Assembly: GCA_031292385.1 (NCBI GenBank)
Contig: JARLHE010000028.1
Coordinates: 1-64,000 of the forward strand
Length of the DNA stretch: 64,000 bases
Direction: 5' to 3'
Source of the DNA: Oligoflexia bacterium
GTDB lineage: Bacteria; Bdellovibrionota; UBA1018
This document shows positions 15,780 to 24,554 of this stretch, piece after piece. Position 1 is the first letter of the stretch, and each line of letters opens with the position of its first letter. The translations under genes were made by a program, and so were the position numbers. The notes under the pieces are model-generated. The model had not been told where the DNA came from. It made no database searches and saw only the letters and a program-made list of their open reading frames with translations.

Positions 15780-17540
15780 CTATATCATCTCCCGAGCTTG
15801 ATCCTTCCCGATCGTGCGCGCTATTTTCAAGGCCGCCGGCTCGCCGCGCGCCAATGCGCGCCCGAATTTAAGCGCCTGCTCCGAAGTAACTCGCGCCGGC
15901 ATCGGCGCTTCGAGCGGATCGACGACGGCTTCGATCAGCACGGGTCCCGGCGTGTTCAAAGCCTCCTCGAGAGTGCCTCCGCATTGCTTCGGGTCCTCGA
16001 TCCGAAACCCCTTCCCTCCGCACGCCTGGGCGAAAAGCGTGAAGTCGATCGGAGAAAGATCGCAAGCATATTCGGGATTTCCTAAAAACACCATCTGCTC
16101 CCATTTGATTTGCCCGAGCGTGTTGTTCTTGACGACGACCACTTTGACGTCGAGATTGTACTGCACGCAGGTCGCGAATTCCGCCATAAGCATCTCGAAC
16201 CCGCCGTCCCCGACGAACGCGACGCTTTGACGCCCCGGGTACGCCACCGCCGCGGCGATCGCATAAGGCAAACCCGGCGCCATCGTCGCTAAATTGCCCG
16301 AGAGCGAAAATCTCTGCCCGCGCCGGGCCGGAATCTGGCGCGCGAACCAGGTAGCAATGGTTCCGGAGTCGCAAGACACGATCGCGTCCTGGGAGAGGCG
16401 CTTGCCAAGCTCCCAAGCCACGACCTGCGGCTTCATCGGAATGTCCATGCGGGTCCCTCTCTCTTTCATGAGCTCCCACCACTTTTTCATCCCGTCCTGG
16501 GCGCGATGCAGGAACTCACGATGAGGATTTCTTTGAAGCAGCGGAAGCAGCGCTTGCAGCGTTCTCTGACTGTCGCCAACCAACCCGGCTACGATCGGGA
16601 ATCGCAGGCCCAGTCGGGAGCCATCCGAATCGATCTGCACCCCGCGCGCCTGATCGGGCTTCGGCATGTATTCCATGTACGGAAACGAAGTGCCGATCAT
16701 GAAAATCGTATCGCAAGCGTCGATCGCATCGGCCGAGGGTCGGGTTCCCAAAAGCCCGATCCCGCCGGTGGTGAAAATACTGTCATCGGGGACCGCCGCC
16801 TTTCCCAATAACGGCTTGACGATCGGGGCCCCCAATAACTCTGCCGCTTGTAGCAATTCATCGGTCGCATCGAGCGCGCCTTGGCCGGCGAGAATCACGA
16901 TTTTTCGCCCCTCGTTCAAGACCGCGGCCGCCTTGCGGAGATCGTCCTCGCCCGCGGAAATGGCCGCCGTGCCGAGAGGGAGCGCATAAGAGACGTGATG
17001 CGGAACGTTCCGTTCGCTTCGGAACTTGCGCTCGACCTTCATCTCCTGAAAATCGATCGGAATCGTCACGTGCGAGACGCCTTTCTCGGACATGGCCGTG
17101 CGGCAGGCAAGCTCCATGACGTTCTCCACGTGATTGGGCCCCATCACGCGCGCGTTATAGACGCTGACATCCTGAAAAACTTTATCGAGCTCGACATCCT
17201 GCTGCGCGTGGGTCGAGATCAGATCGTGAAAGTGCATCCCCGTGATAGCCAGCACCGGCGCGCCGTCCGATTTAGCGTCGTAAAGGCCGTTCAAAAGATG
17301 AATGCCGCCGGGACCTGAGGTCGCGACACAGACGCCGAGCTTTCCGGTATATTTGGCGTAAGCACAAGCGGCGAACGCCGCCGCCTCCTCGTGCCGCACA
17401 TGGATGAAGCGGATCTTATCCTTGTGCTTGCGAAATCCCTCGATGACGCCGTTGATGCCGTCGCCGGGAATACCGAAAACCGTATCCACCCCCCAATCCA
17501 TCAGACATTCAACGACTAATTCACCGGCGGTGATCGACAT
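15780..17540 (-). CDS. ThDP-dependent pyruvate oxidase/dehydrogenase-like enzyme
   Basis: A 586-residue thiamine-diphosphate enzyme with the three-domain architecture of the PoxB/acetolactate-synthase superfamily. The activating glutamate is in VRHEEAAAFAACAYAK. The ThDP/Mg motif runs from GDGGFEMLMAEFATC to KNNTLGQIKWEQ, and TSGPGGIHLLNGLYDAK is typical of the PoxB branch. The likely reaction is oxidation of pyruvate to acetate with electrons passed to a quinone, but acetolactate synthase or another decarboxylase is possible. It begins two bases after the stop of a small membrane-protein gene and so is probably translationally coupled to it. Confidence 0.85.
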   Translation of the reverse strand: MSITAGELVVECLMDWGVDTVFGIPGDGINGVIEGFRKHKDKIRFIHVRHEEAAAFAACAYAKYTGKLGVCVATSGPGGIHLLNGLYDAKSDGAPVLAITGMHFHDLISTHAQQDVELDKVFQDVSVYNARVMGPNHVENVMELACRTAMSEKGVSHVTIPIDFQEMKVERKFRSERNVPHHVSYALPLGTAAISAGEDDLRKAAAVLNEGRKIVILAGQGALDATDELLQAAELLGAPIVKPLLGKAAVPDDSIFTTGGIGLLGTRPSADAIDACDTIFMIGTSFPYMEYMPKPDQARGVQIDSDGSRLGLRFPIVAGLVGDSQRTLQALLPLLQRNPHREFLHRAQDGMKKWWELMKERGTRMDIPMKPQVVAWELGKRLSQDAIVSCDSGTIATWFARQIPARRGQRFSLSGNLATMAPGLPYAIAAAVAYPGRQSVAFVGDGGFEMLMAEFATCVQYNLDVKVVVVKNNTLGQIKWEQMVFLGNPEYACDLSPIDFTLFAQACGGKGFRIEDPKQCGGTLEEALNTPGPVLIEAVVDPLEAPMPARVTSEQALKFGRALARGEPAALKIARTIGKDQAREMI

Positions 17541-17542
17541 GC

Positions 17543-17830
17543 TCAGGCGACCTCTTCGTGTTTCTGTTTTTCAACTTGCTCAGTAGACCTCGGAGCGCGC
17601 CGAGATCCGCCTCTCATTCCTCGGCTCCGGCTCCGGCGCAGCCCCAAAAAAACGCCACCCGCCACCGCTAGCGGCACCAGGAGCAAAGCGACGCGACGAA
17701 TCCGGCGCCTGCCTTCCGAAACGCGATTTTCCTCTCCGCTTTCGCCGCGGGCGATTTTCGCTTGCTTCAAAAAGAAGGCGTAACGTTCCGTGACATCAAA
17801 AACAGGTGACTCAAATTGGCTTATATTCAC
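17543..17830 (-). CDS. small single-span membrane protein
   Basis: About 95 residues, starting at a GTG (17828-17830) that has a perfect GGAGG eight bases upstream; a TTG at 17863 is less supported. It has a polar N-terminus, one hydrophobic helix (VALLLVPLAVAGGVFLGL) and a strongly basic tail (RRSRSRGMRGGSRRAPR), which predicts a cytoplasmic C-terminus. It ends two bases before the PoxB-like gene on the same strand. I recognise no family. It could be an accessory of the ThDP enzyme, but only position suggests that. Confidence 0.6.
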   Translation of the reverse strand: MNISQFESPVFDVTERYAFFLKQAKIARGESGEENRVSEGRRRIRRVALLLVPLAVAGGVFLGLRRSRSRGMRGGSRRAPRSTEQVEKQKHEEVA

Positions 17831-17896
17831 GCTCTGGCCTCCGTCCTGAAGGGGTGTCTGCAAATCAAGAGCCGCCGATGGGTCCCGGCGAACGTG

Positions 17897-18388
17897 TTAT
17901 GAGATGGCCTTTGCGTCTTGCAGGGACTGCGATACCGATTGGTCGAAATTGCCGACTCCCGACGGCAGATGCTTGGCATTCCGCTCGACATCCGCGAGAC
18001 TCGCCATCAGATCGTGATAATGCGTGTTTTGCGCGATCGTTTTTTCGCTTTTTGCCCGCTTTTGAAGATCCGATTTCTCGAGAGTGGTTTCCTTCACCGC
18101 CGTATTGATTTGGCGCGTGATCCGTTCTTGCTCGATTTCATCGTTCGTCGACTTGAGTTCAGCGACCAAATCCTTCGCATGCTGCAGAGATGCTTTGAGC
18201 CGGCTGGTATCAACCCCTTGGGCGTGGGCTGTTTTGGCGTCCAGGCCGCGGGGTACCGAATTGACTTCGCTCGGGGCCGTTCTCTCGAACGCTTCGTTCG
18301 AGTTGTATGCCCAGACGCAAAAGGCCGTCGTAATTAAAACCGAAGCGCTCGCCGCGATGAGAGCGGGCGTAAAATTTCCTTTGCTCAT
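17897..18388 (-). CDS. membrane-anchored coiled-coil protein, unknown function
   Basis: About 163 residues from the ATG at 18388 (MSKGNFTPALIAASASVLIT), a single N-terminal membrane anchor or signal, followed by a long charged helix with KASLQHAKDLVAELKSTNDE and TLEKSDLQKRAKSEKTIAQN. No conserved family is recognised. A strong terminator for the upstream porin gene lies just before it, so it should have its own promoter. It precedes the small membrane protein by 66 bp on the same strand. Confidence 0.65.
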   Translation of the reverse strand: MSKGNFTPALIAASASVLITTAFCVWAYNSNEAFERTAPSEVNSVPRGLDAKTAHAQGVDTSRLKASLQHAKDLVAELKSTNDEIEQERITRQINTAVKETTLEKSDLQKRAKSEKTIAQNTHYHDLMASLADVERNAKHLPSGVGNFDQSVSQSLQDAKAIS

Positions 18389-18412
18389 GTTTTCTGTTGA
18401 GTGCAAAAAATA

Positions 18413-18452
18413 GGCACAAAAAAACCCGGAACTCCATCGGAGCCCCGGGTTC
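18413..18452 (-). terminator. rho-independent terminator of the porin gene
   Basis: On the minus strand AACCCGG and CCGGGTT (plus 18423-18429 and 18445-18451) form a stem with an inner CTCC/GGAG stem, followed immediately by a run of U residues. It lies 27 bp downstream of the porin stop codon. Confidence 0.85.
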
Positions 18453-18478
18453 TGCAATGCCCTTAGGACGTTAGGGGT

Positions 18479-19885
18479 TTAGAACAAGAACCAGGCGCTG
18501 ACCTGGTAGCGATTGTTGATCGCCGAGTAGCCTTGCAAGTAGTCGGTTTGAACCCGCGCGTACTCGACCGCGGCCCGCACATGCGGCGTGAAATCGTGGA
18601 AGATATTACCGAAAATGACCTGTTCACGGTTATATGCCAAGCTGCCGGAGCCCGGAATCTGACCCGAACTATTCGCGATGCTGGCCATGTTATTGGAAAA
18701 CAACTGGCCGTAACCCGCATCCACCCAAGTCGCAAGGAAAGCGCTCGGCAAGTGATATTGCGCATGCACATTGAAAGTCTGGACGTGCATCAAATGGAAG
18801 CTGCCGTTCGGGTCATAATCGCCGATGCCGGCATCCATGTTCAATGCGCTCGACGGAGCATTCGCCGAAGCGTTCAAAGGGTTGGCCGAGCCGCCGGTCC
18901 AGCCGTTGAGCAATTCGCCATCGCCCGAGCCGATCGTGTACTCGCCCAGGAGAGAAAGCGTGTTTTCGACTTCTTTGCCGTCCGGGGAAGCGAGGACCGG
19001 AATCATCGCATCGGCTGCCAGTCCGTAGCCAGTCAGATGCTCGGTGCTAGCGGTCGTGGTGCCCGCGACCGGAATCGCGAACTCGCGAGCGGTGCCTGAA
19101 AGCGCGATGCTCATCGGCTGCGCTTGGCGGGAGCCGGAGCTGCTGCCCGTGAAACCGGAAGAGCGCTCGCCCATCGCGTAACGAACGCCGGCTTCGAGCG
19201 AGGGATAACGGGAATCGGCTTGCGGCGGGCGAACCAAGGCGGCCGCAACTTGCAGCACGTCCTGATCGCTGAATTTGACGGCTTTCATCGCGCGCAATTG
19301 GGGATTACGCGAATACAGCATGCCCGGCAGCGGCGCGACGTCAGCTGAAGACATGAAGTAATAAGGTTGCCATCCCAAGAGATTCCAGTACTGACCGGCA
19401 AGAACGGTCAAGCCGTCATTTTCGGCCTGCATGAAAGCGTGGCGAACGCGCAGGGTCGGGTTGGTGAAATAAGAGCTTTCCGATTGGTTAGCGCCGCTTG
19501 CGCCGACCGAGGACTTCGCGGCGGAAGTATTCTGCGGGTCAAAGCCCAGCAAGTCGAACTCAAGATAGCCTTTGCTCGTCCAACCGTCGACAACCGGAGC
19601 ATCCAAGGTGAACGCCAACCGGGAGTTGCGAATCGAGAACTGAGTGCGACCGTCGCCACCGGTTGCGCCGCTGGTCGAAACCGGAGCGTTACCGATGACT
19701 TCGCGGAATGAACGGGTGCTATCCATGATTCCGTCCGTTTCGACGAAACCGCCCATGGAAACTTTCCAATCATCTTTGTCGAGCAAACTGATGGTTGCGT
19801 GAGCAGACGCGGCAGAAACAATACTGAGCGTCGAACCCAGCAAACAGGCGCTGGCGATTTTGCGTTTTTTTCCAATAAAAGACAT
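18479..19885 (-). CDS. outer-membrane porin (DcaP-like)
   Basis: A 468-residue protein with a signal peptide (ending SAHA-TISLL) and a beta-barrel rich in alternating polar/aromatic strands. It ends with the porin-type terminal phenylalanine (RYQVSAWFLF). The early WKVSMGGFVETDGIMDSTRS and the QYWNLLGWQPYYFMSSADVA segment fit the DcaP-like family of outer-membrane porins. GAAGGG precedes the ATG, and a rho-independent terminator follows the gene, so it is probably monocistronic and well expressed. Substrate unknown. Confidence 0.82.
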   Translation of the reverse strand: MSFIGKKRKIASACLLGSTLSIVSAASAHATISLLDKDDWKVSMGGFVETDGIMDSTRSFREVIGNAPVSTSGATGGDGRTQFSIRNSRLAFTLDAPVVDGWTSKGYLEFDLLGFDPQNTSAAKSSVGASGANQSESSYFTNPTLRVRHAFMQAENDGLTVLAGQYWNLLGWQPYYFMSSADVAPLPGMLYSRNPQLRAMKAVKFSDQDVLQVAAALVRPPQADSRYPSLEAGVRYAMGERSSGFTGSSSGSRQAQPMSIALSGTAREFAIPVAGTTTASTEHLTGYGLAADAMIPVLASPDGKEVENTLSLLGEYTIGSGDGELLNGWTGGSANPLNASANAPSSALNMDAGIGDYDPNGSFHLMHVQTFNVHAQYHLPSAFLATWVDAGYGQLFSNNMASIANSSGQIPGSGSLAYNREQVIFGNIFHDFTPHVRAAVEYARVQTDYLQGYSAINNRYQVSAWFLF

Positions 19886-20000
19886 CTCTAAAGCCCTTCC
19901 GGTAAAGATACTGCGTTAAAAATAAAGCGATGCCGAAAAGGTACGATGGCCCGGAAGTTCGGTCATGACAAGATGCCGTTAAGATATTAGAGTCGGGAAC

Positions 20001-20849
20001 ATGAAAATTTTAATCGGAATCATGGCCCTCCTTCTCTCCGCAACCTCCGCTTTCGCCCAGGCTGGACAGATTGCACGAACCGAAGTCCAGTTCCTGGGTC
20101 ACGCGGCCTTCGAAATCACGACTCCGAAAGGGGCCGTTCTGATCATCGACCCATGGCTCAGCAATCCCATGAATCCGGCCGCGCAAAACGGCAAAGATCC
20201 GCTCGCCTCGATTGCCAAATGCGACTACATCCTGATCACTCACGGCCACTTCGACCACATGGCCGAAGCGGTAGCCTTGGCCAAAAAAACCGGCGCCAAG
20301 CTCGTCACCAACTTCGACTTGGCGGCGAATCTCGTGAATTTCTCGGGTTTTCCTGAAAAGCAGGCTGGAATGGAGACCAACGGCAACATCGGCGGAGCCA
20401 TCATGCTGGCCAATGGTGAAGTCACGGTGCACTTCGTCCCGGCAGTTCACTCCAGCGGTTTGGATGTCAAAACGGCCAACGGAAAATCGGAGACCGTCTA
20501 CGGCGGCAACCCCGTGGGGTTCGTTCTGGAGATCAAAGACGGCCCGAAAATCTATGATACCGGCGACACCGCTTACTTCGACGACATGAAGCTCATCGGC
20601 GATGCCTATGCCCCTGATCTCGCCCTGATCAATATCGGTGGGCACTTCGGAATGGAGCCGGAAATGGCGGCCAAGGCAGCGGTCGCGGTGAAAGCCAAGC
20701 TCGTCGTACCGCATCACTACAAAACGTTTCCGCTCTTAACGCAAAGCGCTGAGCAGTTTTTTCTCCTGCTCGATCGGCATCATATCGCTCATCGGGAGCT
20801 CTCACCGGGAGCGACGCTCGTGTTTGAAGGCAAAAAACCGCTGAAGTAG
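20001..20849 (+). CDS. UPF0173-type metallo-beta-lactamase-fold hydrolase, exported
   Basis: A 282-residue protein. A cleavable signal peptide (MKILIGIMALLLSATSAFAQ) precedes a metallo-beta-lactamase fold: FLGHAAFEITTPKGAVLIID, the metal motif LITHGHFDHM, a later VHFVPAVHSS, DTGDTAYFDD and VVPHHYKTF. These are the UPF0173/UlaG-like pattern. The signal peptide is unusual for the cytosolic bacterial members and puts this enzyme in the periplasm. It is divergent from the porin gene. The substrate is not predictable. Confidence 0.88.
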   Translation: MKILIGIMALLLSATSAFAQAGQIARTEVQFLGHAAFEITTPKGAVLIIDPWLSNPMNPAAQNGKDPLASIAKCDYILITHGHFDHMAEAVALAKKTGAKLVTNFDLAANLVNFSGFPEKQAGMETNGNIGGAIMLANGEVTVHFVPAVHSSGLDVKTANGKSETVYGGNPVGFVLEIKDGPKIYDTGDTAYFDDMKLIGDAYAPDLALINIGGHFGMEPEMAAKAAVAVKAKLVVPHHYKTFPLLTQSAEQFFLLLDRHHIAHRELSPGATLVFEGKKPLK

Positions 20850-20856
20850 GGAAACC

Positions 20857-22104
20857 TTAGTTCAGGCGCTGATAGAAATTCGCGACCGCCGCATCCATCT
20901 TGATCGATGACCGGGTCCAGCCGGTAAGCGAAAGACCTGCGCCGGTCTTCACGCGACTCATGGCCACATACGCCTGGCCAGGCTCCCAGAGATTCCTGAG
21001 ATCGACCAGGACGCGATCGAGGGTCATGCCCTGGGACTTATGAATCGTCGTCGCATAAGCCAGGTTGACCGGGAAATTAAAGGAGCTCGCCACTTCCTTG
21101 CCCTCGGCATCGAGAAGATTGAAAGTGCAGCGCTCGATCTCAACCGTGTACCCGGACTCCATCAGACTGACGCGGAGCTTTTTTCGGTCCGCGTCGATCG
21201 ACTCGATCCGACCCAGCGTCCCGTTCACCCATCTCTGCATCGGGTCGTTTTGACGGAGCATGACCCAGGCGCCCTTTTTAAGGCGGAGCACTTCGGGAAG
21301 CGGACCGGATTTTTTGAGATCCTCGACAAACTTGGGCTCGCCGAAATATTCGGTGACAAATTCGTGGAGAGGCGATTGAACGGCCTCCAGGCGAGAGAGA
21401 TTGAAACGTTCCACCGTTTCGCGATGCGGAAAGAGACGCGTTCCCTCAAACTCGTTCTGCGTCGCCTCGCTCGCCACGCGCGCATCGAGATAGGCTTTCA
21501 CTTTTTCGTCCACATGACCGCGACGAACCGAATTCAGGATACTCAAGAATTCCTCGTCCTGCGTTCGCATCGAGGTTTTGAGCATGGCGTAAGACAGATG
21601 GCTTCGCTCCCACGCCGGGTCAAGAAACGCCCAGTCCCGGATGCCCGATTGCGATACCGGGGGTAGCTGCGCGAAATCACCCACCGCGATGACCTGCATT
21701 CCGCCCCAGGGAAGATCGGAGCCGCGCGCTTCGCGAGCGATCTCTTCCGCCGCCCGAAGCGTCAAGCCCGAGAGCATCGAAACTTCGTCGATCACGATCT
21801 TCTTCGTCTTTTCGAGCCGACGCACCACGCGCTTATTGGACGTGGCGCGCTCGATCGTGGCCTCAAGGCCACCTTGCATGATGCCGAGACCGAAAAAACT
21901 GTGAAACGTGCGCCCGCCCACCAAGACGGCGGCAGCGCCCGTGCTTGCCAGCACCGGACAATCATCTTGATCGAAATTTCGCAGGAAATGCCGAATGAGA
22001 AAACTCTTGCCGCTTCCCGCGATGCCGGTCACGAAAACGTTATCGTTTCGACTCAGGAGCTCGAGCGCCGCGAGTTGGCAGGAGTTTAAAGCGCTTTTTT
22101 CCAT
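20857..22104 (-). CDS. PIF1/RecD-like DNA helicase
   Basis: A 415-residue superfamily-1 helicase. Motifs in order: Walker A in VTGIAGSGKSFLIRHFL, motif Ia STGAAAVLVGGRTFHSFFG, Walker B IDEVSML, motif III VGDFAQLPPV, and the C-terminal YATTIHKSQGMTLDRVLVDL. The layout matches compact bacterial PIF1-like 5'-3' helicases that resolve G-quadruplexes or replication barriers. Its start overlaps the preceding arsC/spx-like gene by 19 bp, so it is the last gene of a three-gene minus-strand unit beginning with menG. Confidence 0.9.
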   Translation of the reverse strand: MEKSALNSCQLAALELLSRNDNVFVTGIAGSGKSFLIRHFLRNFDQDDCPVLASTGAAAVLVGGRTFHSFFGLGIMQGGLEATIERATSNKRVVRRLEKTKKIVIDEVSMLSGLTLRAAEEIAREARGSDLPWGGMQVIAVGDFAQLPPVSQSGIRDWAFLDPAWERSHLSYAMLKTSMRTQDEEFLSILNSVRRGHVDEKVKAYLDARVASEATQNEFEGTRLFPHRETVERFNLSRLEAVQSPLHEFVTEYFGEPKFVEDLKKSGPLPEVLRLKKGAWVMLRQNDPMQRWVNGTLGRIESIDADRKKLRVSLMESGYTVEIERCTFNLLDAEGKEVASSFNFPVNLAYATTIHKSQGMTLDRVLVDLRNLWEPGQAYVAMSRVKTGAGLSLTGWTRSSIKMDAAVANFYQRLN

Positions 22105-22457
22105 TCGTCCGCTTTGAACCCCACGAGATTCGCGTTCTTGGAGAGAAGGAATGGGCGCTTGACGAGCATGCCGTGCTTGGAGAGCAGCGCAAGCGCTTCG
22201 GGCTCGCTCATTTTAGCGAGCTTCTCGGACATCCCCATTTCCCGGTAAAGCTGGCCTGACGTATTGAAGAGCTTTTTGAACGTGCCGCCGCGCTCTTTGA
22301 CCGATGCCAGCATGGTCTTCAGCTCCGCCACCGTCGGGGGCTGCTCCACGATCGGCAGCGCCTCGTACGGGATGCCTTTTTTGTCGAGAAAAGCCAGTGC
22401 GTCCCGGCAGGTCGAGCACTTCGCGTACTGGTAAACTTTGACTTTTGCCGTTGCCAT
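22086..22457 (-). CDS. ArsC/Spx-family thioredoxin-fold protein
   Basis: A 123-residue protein starting at the ATG at 22457, one base inside the menG stop (TAATG); an upstream extension is within menG and is rejected. The N-terminus YAKCSTCRDALAFLDKKGI carries a CxxC of the ArsC/Spx family, and KRPFLLSKNANLVGFKADEW is the usual C-terminal block. The family includes arsenate reductases and transcription-linked Spx/YffB proteins; the CSTC active site and lack of arsenic genes favour the YffB-like side. Confidence 0.85.
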   Translation of the reverse strand: MATAKVKVYQYAKCSTCRDALAFLDKKGIPYEALPIVEQPPTVAELKTMLASVKERGGTFKKLFNTSGQLYREMGMSEKLAKMSEPEALALLSKHGMLVKRPFLLSKNANLVGFKADEWKKAL

Positions 22458-23179
22458 TAAAGCTTCTCCGCGCGCGTCAGTTTGTAAAGATAAGCGATGC
22501 CGCCCGTGAGCGGGCGGTATTCGAGCTTCGAAAACGCGCCCGTGCTTCGCGCCAGATCCAGAAACGCTTCCCGGCAAGGAAACTGATTCGAGGAATTTTG
22601 CAGATACTCGTAAGCGTCGGGCTTGCCGCTGATGAGGCCGCCGATTTTCGGCAGCACCTGGGTCGAATAAAACCGGTAAAGCGCGCCGAAGGCGGCGGAT
22701 TTGGGCTGGCCGAACTCAAGGACGATGACCGAGCCACCGGGACGGACGACCCGCCCGAGCTCAGCTAAACCCTTTTGCGGGTCTTGAACGTTCCGGATCC
22801 CAAAAGAGATGCTTGCCAAATCAAAGGTCTGATCGGCATAGGGAAGCTTCATGACATCGACCGTCTCGAAGCGCACGTGAGAGCCGGCGGTTTTGCCTTT
22901 TTCGATCGCTTTGGAAAGCATGGGCTCGCAGAAATCCGTGCCCAAAACCTCGCCTTTTCCTGCGAGAGCCTTTTCGAACTCGAAGGCGAGGTCGCCGGTG
23001 CCAGTCGCGCAGTCCAGCACTTTCATGCCGGGCCGCGCTCCGCTCCAACGAACGGCCGTCTTGCGCCAGAGATGATGAACGCCGAGCGATAAGACCGTAT
23101 TCGCCAAATCGTAACGGCCGGAGATGGCGCCGAACATGGTTCGAATGGTTTCAGAACTTCGAGAAGGTGTGGCTGTCAT
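22457..23179 (-). CDS. menG: demethylmenaquinone methyltransferase
   Basis: A 240-residue class I SAM-dependent methyltransferase of the UbiE/MenG family. SAM-binding motif I is VLDCATGTGDLAFEFEKA, then GTDFCEPMLSKA, and the family marker FGIRNVQDPQKGLAELGRVV. It carries out the last step of menaquinone synthesis, methylation of demethylmenaquinone. Position next to the divergent men cluster supports menG rather than a ubiquinone-specific role. Also known as ubiE. Its start lies 73 bp from that of menF. Confidence 0.93.
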   Translation of the reverse strand: MTATPSRSSETIRTMFGAISGRYDLANTVLSLGVHHLWRKTAVRWSGARPGMKVLDCATGTGDLAFEFEKALAGKGEVLGTDFCEPMLSKAIEKGKTAGSHVRFETVDVMKLPYADQTFDLASISFGIRNVQDPQKGLAELGRVVRPGGSVIVLEFGQPKSAAFGALYRFYSTQVLPKIGGLISGKPDAYEYLQNSSNQFPCREAFLDLARSTGAFSKLEYRPLTGGIAYLYKLTRAEKL

Positions 23180-23252
23180 TTTGACTTATGGGTTTACGAA
23201 ATTCCGTCTATTCAAACAAGGTGAAACTCGGTACGTTCTGGTTTTCAATATC

Positions 23253-24392
23253 ATGACTCAGCGCTGCATCCACTCAGCTCAATCCCCCTTCCTACCGGCG
23301 GAAGCCTTCTTAAACCGGGGCCTTTTGCCCTGGCTCCGCCGCGGGGCGCTGATTTCAGGCGCCCAGCCTCAGAAAGACCTAATCGTCGGCTGGGGCGAGC
23401 TCCAGCGCGCACCCCAGGCAGAGGGGCCTCATTTTTTCACTCCCGATTTTTTTCTCGAGGACTCAAAACCCGCCTGGGTATTCCAGCACTATTCCGTCAT
23501 TCCTCAAACCGAGCTGAGCCGGGCATTGAAAGCGCAAGCTCCCGACTGGCCACCCCTCGAGTGGCCAACCCTCCAGTGGAAAGAAGCGCGGCGCTCAGGG
23601 TTTCAAAAAGATTTTGCGATTCTGGCGGATCGCTTTCGGCAAGGCACGCTTGCCAAAGCAGTCCCCATCATTTCGGATCATGCCCCCTGGCCTGAGAAAC
23701 CGTCCTCCGAGCAGGTTAAGGCCAGCTGGGTTCTGCACGCCCTAGAATACTCCCAATCAGCTCCCGTTTTTCTTTACGGCGCCTGGAATGGCGAAGAAGG
23801 GATCTTGGGCGCTACACCTGAGCTTTTGATTCGGCAAGAGAGCGAAAATCGCTATTCGACCGTCGCGCTTGCCGGAACCCGGCGCGAGGCGGAGCGCGCA
23901 ACCCGGCCCTCCTTGCTGGACGACCCGAAAGAGCGGAGGGAGCACCAGCTGGTCATTGATGGCATCGAAAAGGCGCTGGGACCTTTCGGGAAAATTCAAG
24001 TCGGCGAAACTCACGAATTGATGCTGCCCGGATTATCCCATCTCAAGACCGAGATCAGCCTGGAGACCCAAAGCAGAATCCCTCTTCCCTCCTTGGTTCG
24101 CGCCCTGCATCCGACCCCCGCGCTAGGCGCCTCACCTCGAGAGCAAGGAGCGGAAATTCTCAGGCTTTTGGACCGGCAACAGGCGATTCCGCGTCGGCGC
24201 TTCGGAGCGCCTTTCGGATTTTCGAGTCACGATTCGGGCCTTGCCGTCGTGGCCATTCGAAATCTCCAATGGACCTCGCGCGAAATCACCGCAAGCGCCG
24301 GGTGCGGCGTGATCGCCGAGAGCGAGGAGAGCCGCGAATGGCTTGAGCTTCGGGCCAAACTCGCATCGGTGCGGAGGATTTTCGGAGTATGA
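23253..24392 (+). CDS. menF: isochorismate synthase
   Basis: About 379 residues if the ATG at 23253 is used; the frame is open further upstream, but that would overlap menG. It is a chorismate-binding enzyme that converts chorismate to isochorismate, the entry to menaquinone synthesis. The signature blocks are in the C-terminal half: GILGATPELLIRQ, LAGTRREAERA, EHQLVIDGIEKAL, LHPTPALGASPREQGAEIL and AGCGVIAESEESREWLELRA. No good ribosome-binding site is seen, so the start is uncertain. A 159-bp MITE begins one base after its stop. Confidence 0.9.
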   Translation: MTQRCIHSAQSPFLPAEAFLNRGLLPWLRRGALISGAQPQKDLIVGWGELQRAPQAEGPHFFTPDFFLEDSKPAWVFQHYSVIPQTELSRALKAQAPDWPPLEWPTLQWKEARRSGFQKDFAILADRFRQGTLAKAVPIISDHAPWPEKPSSEQVKASWVLHALEYSQSAPVFLYGAWNGEEGILGATPELLIRQESENRYSTVALAGTRREAERATRPSLLDDPKERREHQLVIDGIEKALGPFGKIQVGETHELMLPGLSHLKTEISLETQSRIPLPSLVRALHPTPALGASPREQGAEILRLLDRQQAIPRRRFGAPFGFSSHDSGLAVVAIRNLQWTSREITASAGCGVIAESEESREWLELRAKLASVRRIFGV

Positions 24393-24393
24393 A

Positions 24394-24552
24394 TTAAACT
24401 GGCCCCTTTCAATGTGCCAGAACACACGCGAAGTATCTGAATTTTATCAACAAATTTACTAATCGATCCATTATCTGATTGGATTTCCGAATTACTCATT
24501 GGTAATCAGTAACTTCAGTCGATCGCAGGCACATTGAAAGGGGCCAGTTTAA
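24394..24552. mobile_element. MITE with perfect 25-bp terminal inverted repeats
   Basis: The left end 24394-24418 begins TTAAACTGGCCCCTTTCAAT; the right end 24528-24552 is its exact reverse complement. Both ends carry TTAA, which could be a target duplication or part of the repeat. The 109-bp core is AT-rich compared with flanking men genes and has no coding capacity. The right end shares AAAGGGGCCAGTT with the IS end at 323-335, so that IS family probably mobilised it. It fills the whole menF-menD gap, and its AAAGGGG lies 11 bp from the menD ATG. Confidence 0.85.
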
Positions 24553-24554
24553 GT

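Noticed and set aside
24394..24552. MITE inverted repeats as a simple transcription attenuator
   Set aside because: The arms are 109 bp apart with perfect 25-bp identity, TTAA tips and a match to an IS end, all of which fit a mobile element better than an attenuator.
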